Shown: positions 1 to 14,264 of the stretch, piece after piece
How the letters are laid out: every line of letters starts with the position of its first letter
Numbering within the stretch: position 1 is the stretch's first letter
Origin: Camelus bactrianus
Lineage: Eukaryota > Chordata > Mammalia > Artiodactyla > Camelidae
Length of the DNA: 64,000 bases
NCBI RefSeq assembly: GCF_048773025.1
Contig: NC_133547.1
Coordinates: 5,218,001 to 5,282,000, forward strand
Direction: 5' to 3'
Position numbers and translations under genes: made by a program
The notes under the pieces: model-generated
The model's input: the letters and a program-made list of their open reading frames with translations, nothing else
Database searches by the model: none
Told to the model about the DNA's origin: nothing

Positions 1-957
1 CGTGAGCTGAGGAGACTCCGGGGCTCCGAGTCTGTTCGAGACCTCAGGGTTGCAGGGCTCTCTAAGGCTGCTGTGGACGCTGGCAGTTCCCAGGTGGTGG
101 GGACTCCAGGTGTGAACGTCGTTTTCATAGGTTTCGTCAGGTCCAGCTTATCTTGCTTCTCCTGGAAGCTTAGGGCAATGGGTCCTGCAGGGCAGGGCAG
201 AGAAAGGATGTTGGAACAGGTCTAGAGGTGAGGTATCCAAATCTAAAAAGACAGAATTCTGTCTTTCCTTTGAGCACAGAATTAAAGGGAGTGTGGAGCA
301 GGGGTTGGCTTCCCCTTTCCTCGAAATCCCATGGTTGGAGCCTGCAGCCCTGTCGTCTCTTGCTGGTCCTCTGTTGCAAACCCAGCACCAGGAGCCACCC
401 GCCTGATCCGCAGACTTTCCTGGGAAGTTTTGCCCGACTTTTCCAGGACGGTTCAGTCCCTCCCTCCTCTGGGCAACCATAACCCCCAGCTCAGCCCTGT
501 TACTGTGAGGGCGCCTTCTCCACCAGCTTGGTCGCTCTCTGAGGGCAGGGCCTGGGTCTGACCCATTTCTTAGATCCCAGCATTGCCCAGTGTGGAGGTC
601 AGGGGATACTGGAGGAAATACTGGTGGAATTTAACAGATGCATGGTTTAGCCACAAAGGGACACTGGCTCCTAGTGCAGGGTGTAAGGAGAGCAGCAGGG
701 CATTTCCAGTCCTAGAGAATCGTAAATAGTAAGTAACAGCGAGGCCCAGCAAGCCCGGCACTGTCCCCTCCAAGCCCTGCTGGGGATGTGGGGTCCAGGT
801 TACGTGAAGGAGCAACCTGGGCTTGGCCTGGTCTCCAAGCGCTTTGGGCTGATCCGGGCCTGCGGCATCTGCAGACTGCAGCCCACCAAACACTCGGGGA
901 CCAACGCTTTTGATTTCCACTCTGCTGCCTCTTCTCCCAGCCCGCTTCTCAGTGGGG

Positions 958-960
<3 letters not shown>
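1..960. other. non-coding flank 3' of SIGLECL1
   Basis: I see no gene here. The open frames are short, lack family motifs and have no consistent splice signals. The stretch lies downstream of the SIGLECL1 stop codon on the minus strand and may hold its 3' UTR. Confidence 0.5.

Positions 961-1004
<44 letters not shown>
961..1004. repeat. (TG)22 microsatellite
   Basis: Pure TG dinucleotide run of about 44 bases. It produces long His/Thr or Val/Cys frames on either strand, which are artefacts. Confidence 0.97.
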
Positions 1005-1006
<2 letters not shown>

Positions 1007-1099
1007 GCTGATTCGAATCACCCTTCATTTTCCTCCCTCTTCCCCTCCCTGGGCCCTCGCTTCCATCTGTAACATGACCTGCAAGCCCATCCTGGAATT

Positions 1100-3074
<1,975 letters not shown>

Positions 3075-3419
3075 TCAGGAGTCAGCAAGGCATCTGGATT
3101 CCCTCTCCACTTCCTCCAGGACCTACTTTCTCCTTACTCATGATGCACAAGGAGCTTCAGACTTTCTGGAAGCCCGGAAGAGTCAGACCTCAGAACCAGT
3201 TCCCCTTCACCCTCTCCCCTCATCTGGCTTGAATCTCAATGCTCGAACTTCTAGACGGATGGCAAGGGAATCTTCTGAGGATCTCCATTGCCTGTGACCC
3301 TTGTTTTCTCACCCCTGCCCAGGCTAGACTTCCCAGCCTCCTCTCCTGCTCCCATCCCCAGCTCTCCTTTTAGGCTCCGCCCCTTCCCAGCCCCCCCTTT
3401 CATGAAATTTTTCCTCCAT

Positions 3420-3500
3420 CACTTACTATCCGGATGCTGTCGGCAAGTCACTTTTCCCTCTCTGCTCTTTCCTAGTCTGAAAAATTGGGATATTCACTGA
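3420..3500 (+). repeat. MIR fragment
   Basis: The sequence gtcggcaagtcactttt..ctgaaaaattgggat follows the MIR core consensus. The rest of 3059-3690 shows nothing recognisable. Confidence 0.6.
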
Positions 3501-3689
3501 ACTCACATCATGCTATTACTGCTGTAAGAATGAATGCCCTGAGGTTTGCTGTGTTCCTAGCTCAATGCATGGCCAAGTGCTACCCATTCAACACAGAACC
3601 CCTTTGGAGATTTTCTTCTTCCCACTTCCAGCGGCCTTTGACTGACTGAGCATTCATCTTAAGAAAGATTGCGATGCCAGTTTCAGGGT

Positions 3690-4015
3690 CAAAACACGTG
3701 AAACTCTCACTCTGCAGAGAACAGGTAGGACGTGCTGTCCATTTGGTGAGATCATGGATTAAGAGGGAACAGTCACGCTCTTCAAGGTCTCCAATAATGA
3801 GGAATTGGCCCTGGTGTTTCCACATACTTTTTCATCGGAGTTGTTTGAGGTTCCTGGAAGGAAGGGGTCATTTCCCCCAGAACTGTAGCCCTTGATCTTA
3901 AGACTTTTCATCCAGGTCACCCAGGGGGATGAGGAATTTGCAGGGCATAGTGCTGCCCAGCCTGTCCTCCAGGGCTGCCCCTCTAGATGACTGATTTGCC
4001 CCACCTGGGCAAGCA
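3690..4015 (-). pseudogene. decayed SIGLEC V-set exon (SIGLECL1 upstream relic)
   Basis: Minus-strand pieces in different frames line up in order with a SIGLEC V-set domain. First comes GGNDPFLPGTSNNSDEKVCG (compare [20 protein letters not shown] in the CD33 gene), then GQFLIIGDLEERDCSLLIHD (compare [20 protein letters not shown]), then DSTSYLFSAE (compare [10 protein letters not shown]) followed by a stop. At least two frame changes and a stop break it. The position where functional SIGLECs carry the sialic-acid arginine reads serine. It lies about 650 bp upstream of the intact Ig exon, where a V exon would be expected in an ancestral SIGLEC. Confidence 0.7.
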
Positions 4016-6361
4016 GGCCTGTGGAGACCGACAACAGATGCTGAAAACTAACCTTGGAGCTTCCAGCACATGTTAGTGACACTGAAATGGCTCCCTGTGC
4101 TGTGGTATCTTCCACCCCCCGACTGAGCTCCCACCCCGCCCTCATCTCTGCTCCCTGACCCAGTCTGCTGTCTGCCCCAGACACGCCCAGCCCTCCCGAA
4201 TCTGGCACACAAAGATGTCTAATGCACACTGTTATTTGGTACCCTACATCCTGTGGCCTCTATCTTCACATCACTGTAGCCCATCCCACCATGGGCTCAG
4301 ACCCCTCCAGCGTTGCTTCCCTTCCCACTCACCCAGCTGCAGCCGTGGCAGAACCATCTGCAGCAGCAATGGTCCTCAGGAGCAGGGAAGGCCCAAGGCC
4401 TTTTCCAGGACTGGGTCCGACACCAGGACCGTATGGTTCAGAAGGGATGAGGAAGTGAGAGGCTGTCGGGCTGGGGAGAGCAGAAAGTATTCTTAGCAAG
4501 CCAGGGGCTTCTGTCTCTTTGGTCATCTTGAAGGCCTGTTCACTCTGAGAAGCAGGAATTATATGGGATGGGATGCTTGAGTGTCTAGGGACAGGGTGGC
4601 ACTGCCATGGTCCTCTGTGAAGTCCCAAGGCCATGGCTGTTTTCTCCTTTCTCCCCTAGTCTGTCGCTCCCAGCCCACTTGGGAGGGTCTCAGGTACCAA
4701 GTCTTTGGATTTTCTCTCAAATGAATAGAGATCTGCGGAGGGACAGGTGCAGGCCTGAGCGTCTGGAATATCCCTCTGGGGCCCATGTGAGAAACGGCTT
4801 GGAGGCGGAGTGACTGCAGGCCAGGTGGCCAGGGGAGAGACTGGTGCGGTGATCTGGAAAGAATGACACGCTTGAGTCAGTGCATGGGCTGTGAGAGATG
4901 GAGTGGATGGGACAGACTTCACATCTTTAAGGGAATAAAAACTGACAGGCATTCCTTCTGCTGATGGGAAAAGTTTCAAACTTCCTTGTTTTGCAAACAA
5001 GGTTCCCCACAATTTTGCCTTGTCTCCCTCTGCCTTTTCCAGCATTTTCCATGCCGAAGGGGAAATGTTCCTTTTCCCAAATTTCACCCTAAACATACCT
5101 CTCCCGGGACCCAGGGATTTCCCCCTTCCACAGCTTTTCCTCTTGCAACTCTCCCCTGTCTGCATTCAAATCCCACTTCAATTTCAAATCTGAGTTCAAT
5201 GCTGCTTCCTACATGAAGCCTTTCCTGATCTCCCCACCCAGTCAGAAGTGGGTAATCTCTCCCCTCGCAGAACTGTCAGGTGATTTTATTTGTTTTTTTC
5301 TGGGGAAGTAGTTTTTTCCTCGTAACCGAGTTATTTGTTTTTGTGTAGGTGCCAGACAGTCACCTCCCCTGCTCTTCTTTATGAACAAACTCAACCCGTT
5401 TAGGGGTGCAGTATTGCAAGCTATGGTCTTTGCAGTTAAGGGGGGACCATGTGACATTGTTTTAGTGGAAGTGGGCTGGGGATTCCTGGGAAATTTTTGC
5501 TTTCCTGATACTGTCCTTTCCTGCTTCTTGTCACTTCCTTCTTCTTCTTCCCTAGAATATGGATGTGATGCTGGAGGTGGAGCAGCCATTTGGCAACCAC
5601 GAGGTAACCATGGGGATGAAAGCCACTCAGGATGTTTTAGCAGAAGCAAGTCAAGAAGCCTAGTCCCCTGATGGCCTGGTGCAACTGCTACACCGACCCT
5701 GCCCAGCCTAGTTCTACACATCTTCTACGAGGAAGACAAACTCATTTGGCTAGGTCACGCTGGTAAAAAAGAAAATTCCGTTAGTCACCACTGGGTGGTA
5801 TCCACTGGCTTTTGCTATAAACCTCTGTCCACATGAAGACTCCAAGACTTCTTTCCAGTAATTTTATGGATAGGGGATAGCAGTAACCCCCGATGGAGAA
5901 TGCGTGTCCTCCAAAATCCAAAGAAGCCAAGCAGACACTGGGCGTCTAACATCTTTCATCCACCAGATAGCCTATATTTTTCAAATGAACAACCTGTGCG
6001 GGCTTGGGCAATCTTACTGGTTCCCGTTCATCATGTCCAATCAATTTTGGCTGAAGGGAGATTTTACATGTCTTCTGTTTTTTAACACTAGGTTGGGGAG
6101 ATGTTCCCCCGCCATACATGGTATCTATTGACATGCAGGTAAAGGAGGAGATGACACACCGACTTCACATAAAATCTATTCAAACATTTTAGTTTTCAAC
6201 CAAACTGTCACCTTAATCCTATCCATCCTTGAAGTCCCAGAGTTTCCCAGTCTAACTTTAACTCCCACTAGGATTTACTAACAGGTTTTAGAATCACGGT
6301 GCATGGGGTTACAGAAACATCTCTTCTCCACCTCTTGACAATTTTACCACTCATGTGCATG
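4016..6361. other. non-coding, no recognised gene
   Basis: Only short frames without motifs. From about 5760 the sequence may be an old degraded interspersed repeat, but I cannot name it. Confidence 0.4.
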
Positions 6362-7016
6362 TGTTACAGCAGGCAGAACACTAGATATGAACAGAGAAAG
6401 GGGGACACAGACCAAATGGCAGGAATTGGGCAGAAAGGAGGGGCACAAGCCAAATGCAGGAAACCACACATCATGTAAGCAGCAGGGGTCCCTGGGCAGA
6501 GAAAGAAAAGCAGGAACCTTTGGCCTGATAAGGGATCATGCTTTTTGTGACAAGTGGCCTGTAGAAGAACAAAGAAAGGTGAGAAAAGGCAGGAATTTCC
6601 AGTGTCTGAATGTAACCTTTTGCTCATTAAGCCCTCATTTCAGTAAAATTAGCCTTGCAGATTAGAAGTACCCGACACGTACCGATGCCATGACACTTCC
6701 GATCCTGACTAAATAAGGACAAAAATCCCTCCTCCCTTTGGGAAGGTGGAGTTGGGATGATAATCAGGGAATACGACCCCAAGCCCTTCCCTCCCCAGTG
6801 AATATTCCGCCCATTCATTTTTACGCCCTATGTAGCTGACTTGCCAGAGAAGCTCAGGGCAGCCGCTCCCCTGAGCTGCCCGCTCTCCCCTTGACAGTGT
6901 GCTATGCATCCTTTAATAAATCCTCACTTTACTTTTGTTAACCACTACGTCTTGTCTCTGAATTCTTTCTGGGACAGGACAAGAACCTGGAACACCAGTT
7001 GCATCTATCAGCAACA
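6362..7016 (+). mobile_element. ERV class I solo LTR with 4-bp target duplication
   Basis: Begins TGTTAC and ends GCAACA, a near-perfect terminal inverted pair. An aataaa signal at about 6914 is followed by a short R/U5-like segment (cttgtctctgaattctttct). The 4-bp catg directly abuts both ends (6358-6361 and 7017-7020), as expected for a class I endogenous retrovirus. No internal region adjoins it, so it is a recombined solo LTR, a viral fossil. Confidence 0.8.
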
Positions 7017-7830
7017 CATGTAGGGTTTTGAGTCCCCAGCTGGGAGTGGGACCAAGGAACCCAGGCCCTTTTATCAATCTTTATCTTGATTAGATTATGG
7101 GGCCATCACCTCAGGCAATTTGAAGTCAGGTTTTTCATTGTCATATTTGTCCTGTGGCTTTTTAAATTCGTCCAATCTCGGGTAAATAGAGCAGATCGAG
7201 GTCCTACAATGCTGAGGAGCCATCCAGGGTTCCCACTGGTCCACCCAATCTCCAAGAGTGCTGCCCTGAGACCTTTGTTTTGACCCCATCAGTGTCCACT
7301 TTATTCAGCCCATTTCTGAATAACTGTTTAAAGATTCCTTCCCTTTTGGGATGCGTCCTTTGACTCTCCCCTTCATCTTTCTTCATTCCCCCGTGAATCA
7401 CTTTAACATCCTTGGCTCTCTGTTGTTTCAACATCACTTTTCCCTCTAGTAGCAGCCCTGAGGCTAACGGCTGTACCTTGGACAGAACCCAAACTTGGCT
7501 CAGTGTCAGGATCCACTTCACCTTCTTTACTTTCACTTCAGCTATTACAGATAAAAATAACCAAAGGAATGTATATTTAGCTTGTTCGTGTTATTTTGCA
7601 TTTCCTTATGCATCCAGTGAATCAACTCCTTTGGGGGCTGGATCCATCAATTTAAAAAAATTTGGTAACTTCTACCTCCTTTAACTAATTGCAGAACAGT
7701 TGCATTTCCATACCCTTGAGTGACCCTGGGGCCAGCCGGGAATCAAGGTTCATTATCCCCTGACCTCAAATCCTTCCTTTTCCCAAATGATATATTTCAG
7801 TGAGTCATGTTTGTTCTAGCAAATTTCATT
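7017..7830. other. unassigned non-coding
   Basis: Nothing I can name. A minus-strand frame at 7204-7536 lacks any recognised domain and is probably part of an old repeat. Confidence 0.35.
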
Positions 7831-7839
7831 TCCGATGCC

Positions 7840-8480
7840 AAAGTTAGGGAACAGTCCACAAAATGCCCTCACTTCTGACACCAACTTCAGATTTCAGGGG
7901 TACCTAAAAACACCCTTCTAACAGTTGCAAGTTTGGGGGTCCCCAGGATTACCCTTAGGTTTGCTAACTCACTAGCAGTACTCCCAGGATTCGCTGAAAC
8001 TGTTATACCCAAGGTTACTGTTTATTGCAACTAAAGGACATGGATTAGAACCTGCCAAGGAAAGAAACACATAGGGCAAAGTCCAGGGAAGTTCCAACCA
8101 GAGCACTTCCCATTGTCTCCCTGTGGAGTCGCGGAGAGAGCAACTTGAATTTTCTGATATTCATTTGTGACAAGAGGCACAGAATACTGACAACCAGAGA
8201 AGCCCACCCAAACCTTGTGTCCAGAGTTTTTATTGGGCCTCCATCACGTGGGCATGATTGTCTGACATTTTATTCTCTCACGCCTTCTGAAAGTCAGCTG
8301 ATACCACAGGATCCAAAGACCTTACTGTAAATCACATTGTTAAAGTAGCTGGTGTGGCCAGCCCCTGCCCTAAATTACATTTTTTAGACTATACAGGGTG
8401 ATGCAAGGCCCTAGGCAAACAAAGACACTCCTGCCAGGCGTGACATTAGTTCTTAAAATCAACACTTTCTGTGTGGGGGA
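7840..8480 (-). mobile_element. old ERV LTR fragment, antisense
   Basis: Resembles the copy at 43860-44390: cacaggattcgctgaaactgttat..ttactgtttattgcaac, then cctgtggagtcg. A polyadenylation signal reads out on the minus strand. It is diverged and I cannot fix the family. Viral fossil. Confidence 0.5.
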
Positions 8481-8529
8481 TAACATTTAAAAATCAAGCT
8501 ATTTCACAGAAAATTTTAAACTTTCAGCT

Positions 8530-8705
8530 TCTCTTTAAAATAATTTTTTAATTGAAGTATACCTGATTTACAATGTTGTGTTAGTTTCTGGTATAAGGTA
8601 TAGTGACTCAGTTATACACATACATATTCTTTTCCATTATAGGTTATTATAAGATACTGAATGCAGTTCCCTGTGCTCTACAGTAGGACCTTGTTGTTTA
8701 TCTAA
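8530..8705 (-). mobile_element. L1 3' end fragment, antisense
   Basis: The string ttgaagtatacctgatttacaatgttgtgttagtttctgg..aggaccttgttgtttatc is the reverse complement of the artiodactyl L1 3' UTR end. Confidence 0.85.
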
Positions 8706-8844
8706 TTTCAGCTTCTCTTTCCTTTTTGAAAAAAACTTCAGCTTCCTGGGTGTGAAGCTGGCTAGCTGTGTGATGGCCAGCAAGATGCTTCACCTCACCC
8801 TAGGCCTCAGTTTCCTCAAATTTAAAACATGGATTATATAGAAG

Positions 8845-9010
8845 TTGTGGCATATTTATGGAATTCCACTCAGTCATTAAAAAGAATAGAATAATGCCAT
8901 TTGTGGCAACATGGATGGGCCTGGAGATTGTCATACTAAGTGAAGTAGCCAGGAAGAGAAAAACACCATATGATATCACTTATATGTGGAATCTAAAAAA
9001 AAAAAATTAA
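8845..9010 (+). mobile_element. L1 3' UTR fragment, sense
   Basis: Contains aagaatagaataatgccatt, gcaacatggatgggcctgga and cacttatatgtggaatctaa, the artiodactyl L1 3' UTR, ending in an A run. Confidence 0.85.
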
Positions 9011-10164
9011 TAAAAAAGAGTAAAAAATAAATAAAAGATGGATTATAACAGCACTTCATATTAAACATGGATTAAAACATGGAGTATAATCACTCATAGG
9101 GTTGTTTTTAGGATTAAATAAATAAATAGAACAGCCTTACACAGTATGTATTCAATAAATGTTAGCTGCTCTCTATTAAATTACCTACCTGCCCCCCACC
9201 CCCCACCACCCCCTGGTCAGTATGGGATTTGGGACCACTCTTTCCCACCTCTAAACCCCTTGCACTGTTTTCCTGGTCCTCTGGCCAGTTCTGTTTTCCT
9301 GTCCCCATTTCTACATGTTTTACAGACCCTCTGAGTAGACTCTGCCCCCACTCTTGGCCTCTAACATGTCACAACAGATTTCCTTTCTTCTTCTTACATA
9401 GAGAAGATGCTGTCCAGGCTCCCAGGTAATGAAGCATTTCTCTTCTTCACACCTCACAACCACTCCCTTTTGTGCACTGCCTTTTTTTTTTTTTTCTTTT
9501 CCCTTCTGCGATTTAAAACTGCACTTGGGTGTTGCAATGAGCCCTGTCTGGGTCTTGGATTTGCCAGTAAATCACTGAATAAATTGGTCAACTCTTTTCC
9601 CCTCTCTGGTTTTCCTTTTATTTCCTCATCTGGAACCTGCGTGGGCTTTATCGCTGGAGGTGGATAATCATTCTAGCTCTGATGGAATGATCAGTTTCTT
9701 CTTGCCCTTCCCTGCCAGGCATTAGAGATACATGGGACGACTCCTCAAGCACCCACTTTTTTCTGTCCCTTTTATTTCCTTTCACCCATCATTTCTCCCC
9801 TCAATTTTACCTTCGTCTCTTGTTCCCAGGGCTCCGGGACAGTCTTTGTCTTCAGCACACCTCCGTCTGGATGTTTCCTCAGCAGAGTGTAAATGAGGCA
9901 AAGGGCTTTCCAGACTTGCTAAGGGCAGGACTGAGGTTTGGATGACTGACCTCCATATGCTGCCTGGAAAACTGATTTTCTAGAGAAACCGAGGACTAAC
10001 TGCGAAACTGATTAACTGGCATCCATGCGGGATAACGGTGTGACAAATGACCGAATGTCTTATAGGGGGATCAGCTTACTTATTAAGAGTCTGAATTAGA
10101 GGGAGTTTAATTTGACTGATGAACAGGGCAGGCCGTGAAGGTGGATTATCTGATTAACAGATTG
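9011..10164. other. non-coding, no recognised gene
   Basis: Short pyrimidine-rich frames only. A MIR-like piece may lie at about 9520-9650. The remainder is unassigned. Confidence 0.4.
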
Positions 10165-10290
10165 GGGGGTGGGAGGGGGTGGCTATAGCTCAGGAGTAGA
10201 GCGTGTGCTTAGTATGCACGAGGGCCTGGGTTCAATACCCCGTACCTCCTTTAAATTGAATAAATAAACTTAACCCCCCCACCCCCCGCC
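10165..10290 (+). mobile_element. camelid tRNA-derived SINE
   Basis: ggctatagctcaggagtaga, gggttcaataccccgtacct and a tail of ataaataaactt then C-rich. Confidence 0.92.
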
Positions 10291-10796
10291 AAAAGAAACC
10301 TCAAACAAAAACAAAAGATTTACAAAGGGACTAACTGTTGACTCGTAAGGGCACTAACCAGACCGATGGTGGCTTTACTGGCAGGCTGGTGACCCCCTGG
10401 CTGCCCTTCAACCTGAATGAGGGGAACTACCAGGTGGCAGGCTGATGAACATGAGACAGGCTGCCGGGGAATTTACCGACTAGTCGGTGAACTGGCTCCC
10501 AAGGAGCCTACCAATTTGATCCAGAATTGGCCTAACCGACCCCGAGGCTGTCTAGCTGCCCAAGCTGAGTGACAGACCGCCTGACCGACAGGGAAGCCCC
10601 CCTTTCATGGAAGCCCAGTTTGGACAGTCCCAATGCAGGCCCGGCACTCAACGAGGGACAGAAAAACCAAAGGGCCAAGTGTGGGCCCCGTGAAGCCCCC
10701 GGAAGCCCGATGTGGCCTGTCAGCATCGGGAAGGATCTGAGATGGCGACCCTGGGTCCCGCCGGCGTGCCTCGCGCGGTCCGCCTCTACCCTGCAG

Positions 10797-11013
10797 CCAA
10801 TCAGCGACTGCATGGGCCTATTTCACAGCCAATCAGTGACTGCACTATGGCTAGCATTCCACAACCAATCGCTGAGGCAGATGAAACTTTGCGCATGAGC
10901 ACATACCTCTTGGAACTGATGCACAGCCGCCGGAGCCAATCAGGAGCTGAAAGTACCAGTGGGGGGCGTGGCGAGGGGGGGGGGTGGAACCAATCTTGAG
11001 GGCTTGAGCCAAT
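10797..11013 (+). promoter_or_regulatory. array of six same-strand CCAAT boxes
   Basis: CCAAT occurs at 10797, 10829, 10865, 10936, 10990 and 11009, all on the plus strand, four of them as CCAATCA. The first two sit in a diverged repeat (agccaatcagcgactgc and agccaatcagtgactgc). The surrounding 10540-11060 is GC- and CpG-richer than its neighbours. CCAATCA is the NF-Y site. No TATA box or downstream gene is visible. It could be an LTR promoter of an unidentified endogenous retrovirus (such U3 arrays are known) or a promoter of an unannotated transcript. Confidence 0.5.
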
Positions 11014-11143
11014 CAGTAGTGGTGAGCGGTGTTATGGAAATTTAGGCGCCAGTTTTCTTCTCAGGAGCTTTTCTTGACCATGTTAATGAAAATCACTCTA
11101 CGTGAAACCTGATCGAGCTATTCCTCTTAATAACCCTTGTTCA

Positions 11144-11200
11144 ACACACACAAACACACGCACACACACACGCACGCATGCACGCATGCACGTACCCACA
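11144..11200. repeat. CA-rich low-complexity tract
   Basis: Imperfect (CA)n with acgcatgc interruptions. Confidence 0.9.
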
Positions 11201-11282
11201 CCTTCCAGAATTCTGATTGGGATTTCATTGAGTTAACAGATGAATTTGGGGACAAACTGACCATGAACATGGTACAACATTC

Positions 11283-13410
11283 TTTTTAAAAATTGTGATA
11301 AAATATACATTACATAAAATTTATTATCTTAATTATTTCTAAGTACGCGATTCAGTGTCATTAAGTACAGTCACATTGCTGTGCAACTATCATCACTCTC
11401 CAGCTCCAGAAAATTTTTTAACATACTTAATTAAAACTGTGCAACCATTACCATTCCCATCTTCCTCAGTCCCTGGGAATTACTATTCTACTTTCTTTCT
11501 CTAGGAATTTCACTAGCCTAAGAACCTCATCTAAGTGGGGCACACAATATTTGTCCTTTTGTGTCTGGTTTATTTCACTTAGCATAATGTTTTCAAGGTT
11601 CATTCACGTTGTAGCTTAGAATAGGATTTTTCTCCCTTTTAAGGCTGAATGATATTCTGTTGTATGTGCATCCAACTTTTTGTTTATCCACTCTGTCAAT
11701 AGACTCTGTCAAACAACAACTTCGGGTTGTTTCCATCTTTTGGCTACTGTGAATAATGCTGCTATGAACATTGGTTTACAAATATCTGTTTAAGTACTTG
11801 CCTTCATTTCTTTGGGGTATATACACAAAAGTGGAATTACTGGATCATACAGTAATTCTATGTTTAATTTTTTGAGGCTCCTCCTGTTTTCCACAGTGGC
11901 TGCAGCATTCTACAGTCTCACCAGCAATGAACAAGGGTTCAAGTTTCTCTACAACTTCATCAACCTCCTTCTTTTTTCTTTTTTTGATAATTAATTAATG
12001 GCCATCCTAATAGGTATGAAGAGATATCTCATTACTATTTATATATCTTTTTTGGAGAAATGTCTATTCAAGTCTTTGCCATTTTAAAAATTGGTTTATT
12101 TGTATTTGTTGAGTTGTAGGAATTCTTTATATGTTATAGATATTAATCCTTTATCAGACACATAATTTGCAAATAATTTCTCCCATTCTGTGGGTTGCCT
12201 TTTGACTATGTTCACAGTGTTATTAGAAGCACAAAAGTTTTTAATGTTGGTGAAATCCAGTTTTTCACTTTTCTTTTGTTGCCTGTTTTGCTTTCATATC
12301 TAAGCAATATTGGTCTGTTGTTTCATTTCCTTGTACTGGTTTTGTATAGTTTTGGTATCATGGCAATGTTGACCTCATAGAATGAGCTAGAAAGTGTTCC
12401 TTCCTCTTTGATTTTTTGAAAGAGTTTAAGAAAGATTGGTATTAATTCTTCTTTAAATGTTCGGGAATGGGTGGGTGTAGCTCAGGGGTAGAGTGCCTGC
12501 TTAGCATGCAGGAGGTCCTGGGTTCAATCCCCAGTACCTCCATTAAAAAAATAAAAAATAATGATATTAATTTAAAATCATGTTATAAATATTTGGTGGA
12601 ATTCACTCATAAAGCCATCTGGTCTTGGGCTTTTCTTTGTTGGGAGGTTTTTAGTGACTGATTTAGTCTTCTTACTAGTGAGAGGTCTATTCAGATTTTC
12701 TGTTTCTTCATGATTCCATCCTAGTAGATTGTGTGTTCCTAGGAATTTTCCCATTCATCTAGATTGCCCAATTTGGAGGTGTACAATTATTCATAGTACT
12801 CTCTTAAAATCTTTTTTATTTTTTGTAGAATCAGCAGTAATGTCCTCAATTTCATTTCTGATTTTTGTAATTTGAGACTTTTCCTCTTTCATTCTTGGCT
12901 GACCTAGCTAAAAGTTGGCGAATTTTGTTGATCTTTTCAAAGAACAAACTTTTGATCTTGTTGATTTTCTCTCTTGCTTTTCTATTCTCTTTCCTTTGTC
13001 TCCATTCTAATCTGTATTATTCATTTCCTTCCACTAGCTTTGGGTTTAGTTTGTTCTTTTTCTAGTTTCTTAATCTGTATGGTTAAGTGGCTTATTTGAG
13101 ATCTTTCTTCCTTTTCAGTGTGAACATTTACAGCTAGAAATTTTTATTTTAGCACTGCTTTCACAGCATCCCATACATTTTGGTGTGATATGTTTTGGTT
13201 AACATTTGTTCCCAAGATATTTTCTGATTTCCCTTGTGGTTTCTTCTTTGACCATTGATTGTTTAAGGGTGTGCTATTTAATGTCTACATATTTGTGAGT
13301 TTTCCAGTTTCCCTTTTGTTACTGATGTCTAGTTTCATTCCACTGTGATTGGAAGAGATGCTTTGTAAGTTTTTCAACTTGTAAAATGTATTAAGACTTG
13401 TTCTGACGCG
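11283..13410 (-). mobile_element. L1 (antisense, about 2 kb, 5'-truncated)
   Basis: Reading plus: ttgtgataaaatatacattacataaaattt, then cttagcataatgttttcaagg, gctgctatgaacattggttt, gaagtggaattac.. and onward into gttgatcttttcaaagaaca and tgtgattggaagagatgctt. These are reverse-complement L1 3' UTR and ORF2 segments. All frames are broken. A SINE has inserted at 12466. Confidence 0.85.
12466..12560 (+). mobile_element. camelid tRNA-derived SINE inside L1
   Basis: gtgtagctcaggggtagagt and gggttcaatccccagtacct with a short A tail. It is close to consensus and younger than the L1 it interrupts. Confidence 0.93.
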
Positions 13411-13467
13411 TCTCCTCTCCTCTGTTGCAATAATCCTTTTGAACAAAGTCTCCTTACAGAAGTCTAG

Positions 13468-13471
<4 letters not shown>

Positions 13472-13521
<50 letters not shown>
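13472..13521. repeat. (TG)n microsatellite
   Basis: About 50 bases of pure TG. Confidence 0.97.
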
Positions 13522-13522
<1 letters not shown>

Positions 13523-14264
13523 CAGACTGAAGAATGAAGCCCAGCCTCCTCAGCCTGGATACAAAGCCCTTGGAGAGCAGAGCCCAGAGTTTCTAGGGGT
13601 GTGACCTCACCTTGTCTCCTTCACCCCAGGATCCAGCTACTGCACACTGACTGCTCTTGTCCAAACAGCTGCCAGGTCCTCTCCCACCTCCTTGCTTTGT
13701 ACTTGATGTTACAACTACCTGGGCTGCTTTTCTTCTTCTCTGCTCAGACAACTCCTCCTTTTCCCTCAAGGTGCAGCTGGAAAAAGAGCTGAGAAGCCTT
13801 TTGTCTCTTCCCACCCCTGAGGCAGAAGTCAGAACTCTTGCCCTGGGGCCCCAGACAATGAGCGGTATCTATCTGTTCAATACCCTATGCTCATCTTTAT
13901 AGGAACCTCATCACACTGTGTTTGAATAGGCTAAATATTTCTGTTCCTTCCCCAAATCCTACCCCATGAACTTGAACTCCTCTGAGGCAGGAACCATATC
14001 TTCTTCCTGTTGTTATTCTTAGCATAGTGTAAGTACACAATTTGGGAATTAAAAAAAAATTGAGGAACAAAGAAATCAAGAGCCAATATAGGAATTTCCC
14101 AAAGCTCCCCTCATGAATGCAATTCAAAGAAACAGAAATGCACTTAATTGTTGTGGAATTGACAGGAGTGAAGAAATGGTGTTTGTAGTGACTTTGAAAA
14201 GAAGAACTGGAGAAAGCTGGCCATTCTTTGAAGCATTGTGCAAGTGCAGAGGAGGAGGTTCTGA
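13522..14264. other. non-coding, no recognised gene
   Basis: Unique-looking sequence. No exon of a SIGLEC or other known family was found. Confidence 0.4.

Noticed and set aside
7204-7536. 110-residue minus-strand frame beginning MKVKKVKW
   Set aside because: No recognisable domain. Flanked by repeat remnants. Probably a piece of an old interspersed element.
10532-10999. Overlapping open frames in the CpG-rich CCAAT region
   Set aside because: Long frames on several strands are expected from high GC content. No protein family is recognised.
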